From CAYGGE01 sp966250865 (GTDB lineage Bacteria; Patescibacteriota; UBA1384; CAYGGE01), in NCBI GenBank assembly GCA_966250865.1, contig CBINIT010000037.1:1-7915 (forward strand): a DNA stretch of 7,915 bases. The letters are read 5' to 3'. Shown piece after piece: positions 1 through 7,104 of the stretch. Position 1 is the stretch's first letter; each line of letters opens with the position of its first letter. The notes under the pieces were generated by a model. It searched no databases, was not told where the DNA came from, and saw only the letters and a list, made by a program, of their open reading frames with translations. The position numbers and the translations under genes were made by a program.

Positions 1-914
1 GAGAGTAAGATGCCTGCGTCGCCGATCACCTCAGGCATGGAAGAGGTGTTACTCGATAAAACTGGTAGACCGCAAGACATTGCTTCAAGCGGAGGCAGGC
101 CAAACCCTTCGTATTGTGAAGGCCAAGCAAAGAGCGTAGCAATGTTGTAGAGGGCCGGCAGGTCTTCATCTTCAACGTAGCCGGTAAAAATCACATCATC
201 TTCAAGCTCTAATCCCTCAACCAGCTTAAAGATGCTTTGGTAGTACCACCCCTTCTTTCCGGTGATAACTAGCTTGGCGGTAAATGTTTTGTCTTTTTTA
301 GCCTCAGCAAATGCTCGGATGAGGAAGATGAGATTTTTCCGAGGTTCTAGGGTGCCAACGTGGAGAATTATCGGTTCATCGCACAGCTTATACTTTTTGC
401 GGACAGCATCCAGCCGCGCCTTGTCGGTAATTACTTGGTAGCGCTCATCGGCGGCTTCGTAGATGACCGTAATTTTTTCTTCAGGAATGCCTAGGAGACG
501 AATAGTGTCCCGCTTTGTCTGCTCACTGACGGCAATCAGGTGATCGGCATAGTGAAAGGTGAAAGGAACCCATCGGGCAAAGTACTGTCGTGGCCAGAAC
601 TGAAGGTTTTGCCCAAGGAAGATGGCAACCAAGTCGTGGACCGTGACCACTACCTTGCCGCGGTAAAAGATAGGATGAGAAAATCCTGGCTGATGGAGGA
701 TATCCACTTTAGCTTCGCGAGCCAATCGGGGCAATACGACTTGATCCCAAAATAGTCGGCCGGGAGTTGAGAAATCGTCTTTCTTTTTCGGATGCAAAAA
801 GACATACTCATTATTTTTATCGATACGCTGCAGGTTTTCCGTCAAATTGGCTACGTAAAAACCAAATCCTGTTTTGCGTCCGTAAGTAGTTTGGGTATCA
901 ATGCCAATTCTCAT
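1..914 (-). CDS. GT4-family glycosyltransferase, 3' end outside the window
   Basis: Retaining GT-B glycosyltransferase, expected to move a sugar from a nucleotide-sugar donor to the growing lipid-linked glycan at the cytoplasmic face. The ATG at 914-912 opens a frame of 304 codons with no stop before the window edge. The N-terminal acceptor domain starts MRIGIDTQTT and contains the HD motif VVVTVHDLV (88-96) and IAVSEQTK (127-134). The donor domain begins near HVGTLEPRKNL (185-195) and carries the family signature E269-GFGLPPL-E277 (E-x7-E), followed by PVLSSNTSSMPEVIGDA (284-300). GT4 proteins of this type are about 370 residues long, so roughly 65-75 residues are missing. It starts 7 bases after the flippase stop, and its AGGAG ribosome site overlaps that stop. 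It closely resembles the transferase at 3553-4671 in motif layout. The family call is firm; donor and acceptor cannot be read from sequence, although mannosyl- or rhamnosyltransferase is plausible in this context. Confidence 0.93.
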   Translation of the reverse strand, partial: MRIGIDTQTTYGRKTGFGFYVANLTENLQRIDKNNEYVFLHPKKKDDFSTPGRLFWDQVVLPRLAREAKVDILHQPGFSHPIFYRGKVVVTVHDLVAIFLGQNLQFWPRQYFARWVPFTFHYADHLIAVSEQTKRDTIRLLGIPEEKITVIYEAADERYQVITDKARLDAVRKKYKLCDEPIILHVGTLEPRKNLIFLIRAFAEAKKDKTFTAKLVITGKKGWYYQSIFKLVEGLELEDDVIFTGYVEDEDLPALYNIATLFAWPSQYEGFGLPPLEAMSCGLPVLSSNTSSMPEVIGDAGILL

Positions 915-918
915 ACTA

Positions 919-923
919 CTCCT
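919..923 (-). promoter_or_regulatory. Ribosome binding site AGGAG for the 1-914 glycosyltransferase
   Basis: AGGAG lies 4 bases before the ATG at 914-912 and overlaps the TAG stop of the flippase gene (924-922). It fixes the start of the downstream transferase and suggests that its translation is coupled to termination on the flippase gene. Confidence 0.6.
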
Positions 924-2421
924 AGGACTTGGACTCGCGACGGATGAGTAAATATATCATATCTTTGGTTAATGCCCCAGTAAGGAAGAGAGCTGCGATG
1001 TAGACTGTCCCGCCGATAAGGGTGCTGACTAGGACATGTACTTGATCTCGAATCGCATACAGAACGGCACCCATGATGGCGGCCGCTACCGCTGCTTTCA
1101 GCAGGTTGGTGAGACGAGGGATAAACCGTAATTTCTGGTAGACAATCACCGCTGAGAAGCCTAGCATAATCAACTCAGAGACAATGGTCACGCCAGCTGC
1201 AGCGACATAGGTAAAGGCTGGGATGAGCAAAAAGTTTAACCCGGTGTTTAATGCTGCGTTGATGATGTTGCTGATAATAAGACGTTTTTGTGAGCCTTGC
1301 GCCACAATAGTCGAGACAAAGAAGTTACCAAGAAAGGCTAGGCCAACGGCGACGGAAAGTATCTGGAGAACGACCGGTGCGGTAATCGGAAGGTTGCCAA
1401 TAGTGATAGTGGAGGCGGTGAGAAACTCAGGTTCGCTTCGTGTCGTAAAGGCAATGATCGGTTTCGCTAAAACGATACCAGCAACGGTAATGCCCCAGCC
1501 GGCATAGGCGAGAAGGTCAAATGCTTTTTGGAGAATGATTTTCGTCCGATCTGTATCGGTGTCGATCACTTTAGCGAGGCTCGGGAAGACCGCGCCCATA
1601 AACATTGCAGGAAAGGCAAGGAGTATCTCGAGTACTTTGTAGGGGGCGCCATAGATTCCGACATCGAGACTGGGACGCAAGGCGGACAGGATCACGGCAT
1701 CAATCTTGAAATAGATAATACCGAGGAGGACGTTGATGCCTAGGGTTAAGTTTTCACGCATAATTTTTCGCCAGAGGGCGGTATCGAAACCAAGTCGAAT
1801 CCGCGTGAATCGTCTGGCAAAGTAGTAGTTGAGGCCAAAGATGATAAAGCTCCCAAGAAGGGCAGCGTAGATAATAGGTAATAGGCCATAGCCGGCCTTA
1901 ACAACTAACCAGGTTGCAACTAACGCGAGTAATCTTCCGACCACTTCGTTGACTACCGGGTAGTTCATCTGCTCATTGGCCTGAAATACACCGATCAGCG
2001 TATTGGAGAGGCTGACCCAGATCATGGATCCGGCAAGGAGCATGATCCCGAGGCGGACGGTAGGGTCGTAGCGAGGAATGGTGTAGGCGATGACGGTTCC
2101 GAGTATCAAGACAAACAGCGCAAAAAGTAGGCGGAGGGTGATGACATTCGCCGTAATTTTTTCAGTGTTGGCCTTGTCTTTGGCGACCTCTCGTACGAGA
2201 TACCAGAAAAAGCCAAAATCAGCGATTGCGCCGAAGAACGTGATATAGGCAAAAACGGTAGTATAGCGCCCATAGCCGGCTACACCCAGATGATCAGCAA
2301 CGATTCGCGTCAGGATGATGGCAAGCGCTGCACCAGCAACTCGTCCAACAAACTGGATGATCGTGTTGTAGGCGACCCGCTTGGCCATGTTCGGTTGTGA
2401 TTGAGATGTCTCGGTAGTCAT
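922..2421 (-). CDS. wzx: Wzx-like polysaccharide flippase (MOP superfamily)
   Basis: Integral membrane protein of 499 residues, expected to flip an undecaprenyl-linked oligosaccharide from the cytoplasmic to the outer face of the membrane. It has about 14 hydrophobic segments (roughly 19-41, 54-76, 92-114, 123-147, 160-176, 180-200, 225-247, 263-284, 301-323, 346-372, 384-403, 405-428, 440-456, 463-484), as expected for the polysaccharide-synthesis branch of the MOP superfamily. Family-like features include TRIVADHLGVAGYGRYTTV (38-56), ADFGFFWYLVREVAKD (67-82), FQANEQMNYPVV (146-157) and the charged YFKIDAVILS stretch (237-246). The ATG overlaps the stop of the upstream transferase by four bases (ATGA), and an AGGAAG site at 2432-2427 sits 5 bases upstream. 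Its place among glycosyltransferases and rml genes supports O-antigen-like or cell-surface glycan export. MurJ or a generic MATE transporter is less likely given the context. The exact substrate is unknown. Confidence 0.9.
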   Translation of the reverse strand: MTTETSQSQPNMAKRVAYNTIIQFVGRVAGAALAIILTRIVADHLGVAGYGRYTTVFAYITFFGAIADFGFFWYLVREVAKDKANTEKITANVITLRLLFALFVLILGTVIAYTIPRYDPTVRLGIMLLAGSMIWVSLSNTLIGVFQANEQMNYPVVNEVVGRLLALVATWLVVKAGYGLLPIIYAALLGSFIIFGLNYYFARRFTRIRLGFDTALWRKIMRENLTLGINVLLGIIYFKIDAVILSALRPSLDVGIYGAPYKVLEILLAFPAMFMGAVFPSLAKVIDTDTDRTKIILQKAFDLLAYAGWGITVAGIVLAKPIIAFTTRSEPEFLTASTITIGNLPITAPVVLQILSVAVGLAFLGNFFVSTIVAQGSQKRLIISNIINAALNTGLNFLLIPAFTYVAAAGVTIVSELIMLGFSAVIVYQKLRFIPRLTNLLKAAVAAAIMGAVLYAIRDQVHVLVSTLIGGTVYIAALFLTGALTKDMIYLLIRRESKS

Positions 2422-3548
2422 CGTTTCTTCCTACTTGGGTAAGTAAAAAGTTTGATAAATGATTCAATCATGCGTTCTTGGCTGAAGTGACGGATGATTC
2501 GTTCGCGACTAGCTTTACCCATCTTTTCGCGGAGCGCCTTGTCTTCGATAAGCGTACTAATTGCTTCGGCCAATGCCTGAACATCGTTAGGCGGAACGAT
2601 AAGCCCGCTCACATTATGCTTTACTACTTCTTGCAGCCCCGGAATATCGCTGACAATCGCCGGCTTGGCCATTGCCATGGCTTCGGCGACCGCAATACCA
2701 AACGATTCTCGTCGGTATGAGGTAAGAACAAAGATATCGAGCTGTTCAAGAAAGTCGCGTATGGATTCGTTAAATCCAGTAAAGGTGACTTCCTTGGCCA
2801 ATCCTAACTGCTCGGTCAGCTTCTTTAATGACTCAAGCTGATCACCGGACCCAGCAATAAGGTAGCGAAAATTGGGATGCTTCTTTTTTACGAGAGCGAG
2901 TGCCTCAATGACTGATGCGATATTCTTTTCTGCGGCAATTCGAGCAGCAGTTCCAAGGGTAATAACGTCTTCCTCTTTTTTCTTTTTAGGGGCGAAATAT
3001 TCGGTATCGATGCCGTTGTAAACGACTCGGATATTTTCTTGGGGGATACCAATCTCGGTAAGCTGCTGAGCTACCCCATAGGAGACGGTAATAACCTGCA
3101 CGTAGCGACTAAAGAAATGATAGAGCGAACGATAGGGGTTAAGGCGGAGCCAATTCTCTATCTGTAAATGCTCCATCCAGTAGGTAGGGATCCTAGCCAA
3201 TAGGAGCCAAGGCGTCATGAGCATCTTTTCGGGAAGTGACTGGGCATAGACCGCATCGATCTTTTCCTTTTTTTTAAGTACCCAGGTCCAGTAGCCAAAT
3301 TGGAGGAAGGTAAATGGTAATCGGAGGGTAAAGATAAGGAGCCCTTTCGCAGAGGTCGGTTCAAGCCCCACGGGAATTCGGTAATAACCCCACCCTGCTT
3401 TTTCCCAGCGTTCCAGGAGTATGGGGTCCGAGCTAAAGAGGAGCGCTCTATGACCTGCCTTCTGCAGTTCTGCTGCTAATTGAAGGGTGTGCTTTTCGCC
3501 GCCGCCAAAGTGTGATTCAAGTGGAAATTTTGTAAAAAGTATTGTCAT
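2418..3548 (-). CDS. GT4-family glycosyltransferase
   Basis: GT-B retaining glycosyltransferase of 376 residues from the ATG at 3548-3546. The N-terminus reads MTILFTKFPLESHFGGGEKH, with the glycine-rich loop (GGGEKHT) that follows the first strand in GT4 enzymes. YNGID (177-181) ends the acceptor domain, and a Lys/Glu linker (KKKKEED) leads to LGTAARIAAEKN (198-209) at the start of the donor domain. The signature E281-SFGIAVA-E289 (E-x7-E) is present, followed by KPAIVSDIPGLQEVV and SGLIVPPND. An in-frame TTG at 3569 would add 7 residues, but these would precede the first Rossmann strand and overlap the upstream gene; the ATG, 4 bases after that gene's stop, is preferred. Neither start has a strong ribosome site, so translational coupling is likely. 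It ends in an ATGA overlap with the flippase gene. It belongs to a different GT4 subgroup from its two neighbouring transferases, so it probably makes a different linkage. The sugar specificity is not known. Confidence 0.93.
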   Translation of the reverse strand: MTILFTKFPLESHFGGGEKHTLQLAAELQKAGHRALLFSSDPILLERWEKAGWGYYRIPVGLEPTSAKGLLIFTLRLPFTFLQFGYWTWVLKKKEKIDAVYAQSLPEKMLMTPWLLLARIPTYWMEHLQIENWLRLNPYRSLYHFFSRYVQVITVSYGVAQQLTEIGIPQENIRVVYNGIDTEYFAPKKKKEEDVITLGTAARIAAEKNIASVIEALALVKKKHPNFRYLIAGSGDQLESLKKLTEQLGLAKEVTFTGFNESIRDFLEQLDIFVLTSYRRESFGIAVAEAMAMAKPAIVSDIPGLQEVVKHNVSGLIVPPNDVQALAEAISTLIEDKALREKMGKASRERIIRHFSQERMIESFIKLFTYPSRKKR

Positions 3549-3552
3549 AGTA

Positions 3553-4671
3553 TTACTGGAACAATTCAAATACTGCTAAGGTTTCTTTTGCGGTTCGCTC
3601 CCAACTAAAGGTCTCGGCCTGCTTTTTACCTTTCATAATGAGCGACTTACTGTGAGTGCTGTTGGACAAGATCGCTGCCACACCCTGTGCGATAGTCTCT
3701 GGATCCGTTGGATCAACGAGTTCGGCCGCATCACCGGCTACTTCAGGAAGGCTTGAGATATTGGAGGTGACAACCGGTACACCGGCTTGCATCGCCTCAA
3801 GGACGGGCAGTCCAAAGCCTTCAGCGAGCGATGGGAAGAGAAAGGCTCTAGCGCCCTGGAATAATGCGGTTTTCTCCTTACGCTCAAAGCCGCCAATAAA
3901 GCGTACATGCTCTCCAAGCTTGAGTTTGGCAACGGTTTGTTCCAACTCTTCACCAAGCCAGCCTCGTTCGCCGGCAAAGATAAACGGTAAGGTATGCCCC
4001 TGTCCGCGAAGTATGGCGTAGGCCTTCAGCTGATTGAGAATATTCTTTCGAGGCTGAATGGTGCCTATGTAAAGGAGATATTCGTCTGGCAGTTGGTAGC
4101 GTTTTTTAGTTGCCTTGTCCAGATCAGAGGTAGTTGGAGGAATCTGGCCAGCAATAGGGATCACTTTGATTTTGTCTGGAGCAATGAGCTCATGGGCGAT
4201 GAGGGCATCTCGCGAGGTTTGCGAAATGGTAATCGCCATGTCAGCTTTCTTGAGAGTAGAGCGAACCATATGGGTATATCTTTCAACATCAGAAGCTAAG
4301 AACCATTCTGGGTGGTCGAGGAAGAGAACATCGTGGATGGTGACTACCAAGCGCTTAAAGTCACCTGCAGGTAAGAGAAAATGGGGAGAATAAAAGAGGT
4401 CATGTTTGGGTAACCAGCTCGTTACCTTCGGCCAATTAGCGTAGCGCCAGGTCATATCGAGCGCTTTTTGTGGCCAATCCTTGTGTATCTGCTGGAAGTT
4501 ATGAGGTAAATCGGGGAGTGACCCAAGCTTTGCTTTATCGCGACCAACGGTAAGTACGGAGTATGAATTCGCATGGTCAATTTTACCAAGCGCTGCTAGG
4601 AGCTGGTAGGTATATTCGGAGATACCGCCTAACTGTTTAATCGCTACTCGGCCGTCAAAAGCAATGTTCAT
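3553..4671 (-). CDS. GT4-family glycosyltransferase (mannosyltransferase-like)
   Basis: GT-B retaining glycosyltransferase of 372 residues, a full-length family member. The start MNIAFDGRVAIKQLGGISEY shows the first strand and the GGISEY loop. VVTIHDVLFLDHPEWF (109-124) and ITISQTSRDA (147-156) complete the acceptor domain. LLYIGTIQPRKN (199-210) opens the donor domain, and FPSLAEGFGLPVLEAMQAG (279-297) holds the E284/E292 pair, followed by PVVTSNISSLPEVAGDAAELVDP. This is the pattern of O-antigen and capsule mannosyl/rhamnosyltransferases of the WbpY/MtfB kind, but specificity cannot be assigned from motifs alone. The ATG at 4671-4669 has a GAGG site 9 bases upstream. It is the first gene after the 31-base gap that follows rmlD, which contains a possible promoter. 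It resembles the truncated transferase at 1-914 in motif order and wording, suggesting duplicates or close paralogues that have diverged. Confidence 0.94.
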   Translation of the reverse strand: MNIAFDGRVAIKQLGGISEYTYQLLAALGKIDHANSYSVLTVGRDKAKLGSLPDLPHNFQQIHKDWPQKALDMTWRYANWPKVTSWLPKHDLFYSPHFLLPAGDFKRLVVTIHDVLFLDHPEWFLASDVERYTHMVRSTLKKADMAITISQTSRDALIAHELIAPDKIKVIPIAGQIPPTTSDLDKATKKRYQLPDEYLLYIGTIQPRKNILNQLKAYAILRGQGHTLPFIFAGERGWLGEELEQTVAKLKLGEHVRFIGGFERKEKTALFQGARAFLFPSLAEGFGLPVLEAMQAGVPVVTSNISSLPEVAGDAAELVDPTDPETIAQGVAAILSNSTHSKSLIMKGKKQAETFSWERTAKETLAVFELFQ

Positions 4672-4677
4672 GCATCT

Positions 4678-4684
4678 CTTCCTC
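4678..4684 (-). promoter_or_regulatory. Ribosome binding site GAGGAAG for the 3553-4671 glycosyltransferase
   Basis: GAGGAAG occupies 4684-4678; its GAGG core (4684-4681) is 9 bases from the ATG at 4671-4669. An upstream out-of-frame ATG at 4675-4673 is closer to the site but opens no GT frame. The conserved N-terminus MNIAFDGRV supports 4671 as the start. Confidence 0.55.
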
Positions 4685-4692
4685 TCTGTCTC

Positions 4693-4701
4693 AGTATAGC
4701 A
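4693..4701 (-). promoter_or_regulatory. Possible extended -10 promoter in the rmlD-glycosyltransferase gap
   Basis: TGCTATACT matches the extended -10 consensus (TGnTATAAT) at all but one defined position. It lies in the longest intergenic gap of the window, just beyond the rmlD stop. Transcription would begin near 4686, leaving a leader of about 15 bases before the glycosyltransferase ATG. No convincing -35 is seen: TTGGCC lies 19 bases upstream, which is too far and a poor match. Extended -10 promoters do not need a -35. This rests on sequence only; nine bases can match by chance. Confidence 0.35.
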
Positions 4702-4702
4702 T

Positions 4703-5590
4703 TTACGACTGGTAGTCGGCCAAAAAATCGGCGAGCGCGTCTTGCCAAGGACGTAGGTCTGGAAGATCGGTGGCGATTAGTGCCTCATGCCCGAGTACGG
4801 AATAGGCAGGACGTTTGGCTGCTTGTGGGTACTTCGCAGCATAGTGAGCGCTTGTTACATCGTTTACGGTCGTTTTGTATCCAGCGAGTCTAAAAATCTC
4901 TCTTGTGAAATCTGCCCAATTAGTAACTCCAGCATTGGTTACGTGGTAAATACCATAGACGTCGGTTTCAGCTATCCGTTTGACATGCTCGGCGAGATCT
5001 TTGGCATAGGTTGGTCCGCCGAGCTGGTCGGCAACCACTTCTAGCGATTCGCGTTCCTTGCCCAGGCGAAGCATGGTTACGGCAAAGTTCTTAAAAGGGT
5101 AGCTGGTAAGGTCAGTGGTCGTTCGTGGCTTGGGGCCACCATAGAGCCAGGCTGTTCGACAAATAAAATGCTTGGGCGCTATCTCAACAACGGCCTGCTC
5201 GCCCTCATACTTTGTCTTTCCATAGTAACTCTGAGGATTCGGCTCGTCGGTCTCAAGATAGGGTGTGCCCTTGTTGCCAGCAAAAACATAGTCAGTTGAG
5301 ATGGCTATAATCTTTGCACCAACCAGTGTTGCTGCCTCGGCAACATGTTTTGAACCATTTACGTTGATGGCGTAAGCCAGCTCTTTGTTAGTTTCCGCTC
5401 CATCGACGTTGGTATAGGCTGCACCATGGATTATGAGATCAGGTTTGAATATCTCAGTTTCGCGCAGCGTCAGGTCGCGATTGGTAATGTCGAAATTATC
5501 AACATCGCCGAGGTAGAGTTCGTGTTCTGAGAAGGCTTGTTGAAGGTGGTAACCAAGTTGGCCGTTAGCACCGGTAATCAGGACTCGCAT
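4703..5590 (-). CDS. rmlD: dTDP-4-dehydrorhamnose reductase RmlD
   Basis: Cytoplasmic NAD(P)H-dependent reductase of the short-chain dehydrogenase fold, making dTDP-L-rhamnose from dTDP-4-keto-L-rhamnose in the last pathway step. The 295-residue length is normal for RmlD. It shows the dinucleotide loop TGANGQLG (6-13), HGAAYTNVDGAE (55-66), the ISTDYVFAG strand (97-105) and the catalytic Y123-GKT-K127 pair. Downstream are CRTAWLYG (144-151), the family hallmark VVADQLGGPTYAKDLA (185-200), HVTNAG, and KRPAYSVLG (259-267) near the C-terminus. The ATG lies 3 bases after the rmlB stop; GAGGAG within the last rmlB codons (5605-5600) is its ribosome site, giving tight coupling. One oddity is a stretch of about 16 residues (152-167, rich in Pro and Thr) between WLYG and NFAVTML, longer than I expect at this place. 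The other three pathway genes lie directly upstream. Confidence 0.96.
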   Translation of the reverse strand: MRVLITGANGQLGYHLQQAFSEHELYLGDVDNFDITNRDLTLRETEIFKPDLIIHGAAYTNVDGAETNKELAYAINVNGSKHVAEAATLVGAKIIAISTDYVFAGNKGTPYLETDEPNPQSYYGKTKYEGEQAVVEIAPKHFICRTAWLYGGPKPRTTTDLTSYPFKNFAVTMLRLGKERESLEVVADQLGGPTYAKDLAEHVKRIAETDVYGIYHVTNAGVTNWADFTREIFRLAGYKTTVNDVTSAHYAAKYPQAAKRPAYSVLGHEALIATDLPDLRPWQDALADFLADYQS

Positions 5591-5593
5591 GGC

Positions 5594-6604
5594 TTAACGC
5601 TCCTCATACTGCTTTTTGTAGTACTCAAGGTACTCGCCTGATTTGATCTTTTTCCACCAGACTTCATGCTTCTGAAACCAAGAAACGGTTTCCTTGATGC
5701 CTTGTTCAAAGGTGTATTCCGGCTTCCAGCCGAGGCTGCGGAGCTTGCTCGAGTCGATAGCATAGCGGCGGTCATGGCCAGGTCGATCTTTGACGAATTC
5801 AAGCGCGGCTTCATCGCGACCAAGCTCGGCAAGGATGGCGGTAATGGTCTCGATATTCTCCCGTTCTTCACCGCTACCAATATTGTAAACTTCGCCCGCA
5901 TTCCCGTTATGCAGAATATAATCGATCGCCTTCGAGTGATCGCGGACAAAGATCCATTCACGAACCTGCTTCCCGTCGCCGTAAATAGGAACTTTCTTAT
6001 CTTCAAGAATATTGGTAATGGCTAACGGGATAAGCTTCTCAGGGTAGTGAAACGGTCCGAAGTTATTGCAGCAATGGGTGACGATAGCTGGCAGTTGGTA
6101 GGTATTTACGTAACTTGCAACAAGCATGTCGCCGGCTGCCTTGGCTGCGGAGTATGGACTTCGTGGCATAAAAGGCGACGCTTCGGTAAAGTGACCTTCT
6201 TCGATTTCGCCAAATACTTCATCGGTTGAAATCTGGATATAACGATCGATGCCAAGCTCTCGAGCCTTCTCGAGCAGTCGATAGGTACCAACTACTGATG
6301 TCTGCAAGAATGCTTCGGGGTTTTGGATAGAGCGATCAACGTGGGTCTCGGCGGCAAAGTTGATGATGGCGTCAATACGACCTTTGCCTGTAGCCAACGC
6401 TTTTTCGACGTCGGAAGCAACGGAAATGTCTCCTTTAATAAAGGTGTACCGTGAATTCGTATCGTAGCCAGCTAGATTATCTGGATTGCCGGCATAAGTC
6501 ATCTTATCGATATTGATAATCTCATACAGAGGGTAGGTGTCGAGCATGTAGCGAATGAAGTCGCTGCCCATAAAACCAAGGCCACCAGTGACAAGGATGC
6601 GCAT
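5594..6604 (-). CDS. rmlB: dTDP-glucose 4,6-dehydratase RmlB
   Basis: Cytoplasmic NAD+-dependent extended SDR that turns dTDP-glucose into dTDP-4-keto-6-deoxyglucose, the second step of dTDP-rhamnose synthesis. Its 336 residues are typical. The NAD loop is TGGLGFMGSDF (6-16, glycines 7, 10, 13), followed by IDKMTYAGN (32-40) and INFAAETHVDRSI (81-93). The catalytic set is complete: ISTDEVFGE (125-133) with T127, D128 and E129, and Y151-SAA-K155. Substrate-binding motifs include NNFGPFHYPEKLIPLAI (180-196), YGDGKQVREWIFVRDHSKAI (208-227), YNIGSGEE (240-247) and DRPGHDRRYAID (273-284). The C-terminal WW...GEY..YY..QY pattern is also normal. The ATG overlaps the TAA of the unknown upstream gene by one base (TAATG), with an AAAGGA ribosome site at 6615-6610. 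Apart from Phe at places where Tyr is usual, nothing in the active site is odd. Confidence 0.98.
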   Translation of the reverse strand: MRILVTGGLGFMGSDFIRYMLDTYPLYEIINIDKMTYAGNPDNLAGYDTNSRYTFIKGDISVASDVEKALATGKGRIDAIINFAAETHVDRSIQNPEAFLQTSVVGTYRLLEKARELGIDRYIQISTDEVFGEIEEGHFTEASPFMPRSPYSAAKAAGDMLVASYVNTYQLPAIVTHCCNNFGPFHYPEKLIPLAITNILEDKKVPIYGDGKQVREWIFVRDHSKAIDYILHNGNAGEVYNIGSGEERENIETITAILAELGRDEAALEFVKDRPGHDRRYAIDSSKLRSLGWKPEYTFEQGIKETVSWFQKHEVWWKKIKSGEYLEYYKKQYEER

Positions 6605-7101
6605 TACTGTCCTTTCTGTTTTGCTCGATGAGCTTCAAGTTGTTTCGGAGTATAGTAGTAGTTGCCAATTTGAGTTCCCTCATCTTCGGGAAAGAATAAA
6701 TCTGTCGGTAAATCATGCTGCTTCCACATTTCTTGAAGAGCGATAAACTGCATTTTGCTAAGATTGAGTGCCCAGCAGCAGGTATCGTCATGGTGATCAA
6801 AAAGATTTATCTTTTCGTGTGAGGTGGCTTCTTCACTGCTTATAAAGAGCGAAAAAAGATCTCGCTGGCTTGAGGCGCTGATAATCCAGTCGAGCACTTC
6901 TCGCATAGCGTTCTGTTTTTGAACCGCATCTTCGGGAAGAAGGCCATGACGCTCTTTTGAAGCTTTGCGGTCTTCGGGGGCGATGAGCGTGGCCTCATAC
7001 GATTTGGCGAATGGCGTAATAGCTTCAACGGTAACTCGAAGCGCTTTCTCAAAAGAGAACTCAGGATCTTGCCAGTAGTAAAGCTCGGTCGTATAGATCA
7101 C
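6604..7101 (-). CDS. Conserved-context protein of unknown function between rmlC and rmlB
   Basis: A 165-residue protein I do not recognise. It starts at a GTG (7101-7099), 3 bases after the rmlC-like stop, with AAAGGG at 7113-7108 as a fair ribosome site; the next in-frame Met is residue 66. Its TAA overlaps the rmlB ATG by one base, so it is firmly embedded in the rml transcription unit. There is no signal peptide or membrane segment, so it is probably cytoplasmic. It starts with a hydrophobic/aromatic strand-like run (MIYTTELYYW), followed by a strand-like EATLIAPEDRK (36-46) and helical stretches. At 102-110 it carries DHHDDTCCW, a cluster of possible metal ligands. A following segment, ALNLSKMQFIALQEMWKQHD (111-130), looks like a helix, and the tail is acidic, then aromatic (NYYYTP), then basic. 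Position suggests a role linked to dTDP-sugar synthesis or its control, but no function can be assigned from sequence. A chance frame is unlikely given the exact packing and clean start and stop. Confidence 0.85.
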   Translation of the reverse strand: MIYTTELYYWQDPEFSFEKALRVTVEAITPFAKSYEATLIAPEDRKASKERHGLLPEDAVQKQNAMREVLDWIISASSQRDLFSLFISSEEATSHEKINLFDHHDDTCCWALNLSKMQFIALQEMWKQHDLPTDLFFPEDEGTQIGNYYYTPKQLEAHRAKQKGQ

Positions 7102-7104
7102 AGA

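Noticed and set aside
3268..3275. Run of eight A on the minus strand giving a dnaX-like A-AAA-AAG slippery heptamer
   Set aside because: It encodes a plain Lys stretch (VLKKKEK). The -1 frame ends after about 25 codons, with no known-domain product and no evident stimulatory element, so programmed frameshifting is not supported.
3549..3569. TTG start adding 7 residues to the 2418-3548 glycosyltransferase
   Set aside because: It would overlap the upstream gene, has no ribosome site, and places residues ahead of the first Rossmann strand; the ATG at 3548 fits the family better.
3656..4021. 121-residue open frame on the plus strand
   Set aside because: It lies wholly antisense to a well-supported GT4 gene, has no recognisable motif, and has low-complexity Ser/Pro/Ala content typical of a shadow frame.
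4703..4740. Possible -35 box (TTGGCC) for the internal promoter
   Set aside because: It is a weak match with 19-base spacing to the -10, so only the extended -10 was kept.
5578..6006. 142-residue open frame on the minus strand overlapping rmlB
   Set aside because: It is an alternate frame inside rmlB. The rmlB frame carries all catalytic motifs, and this one is Ser/Arg-rich without any.
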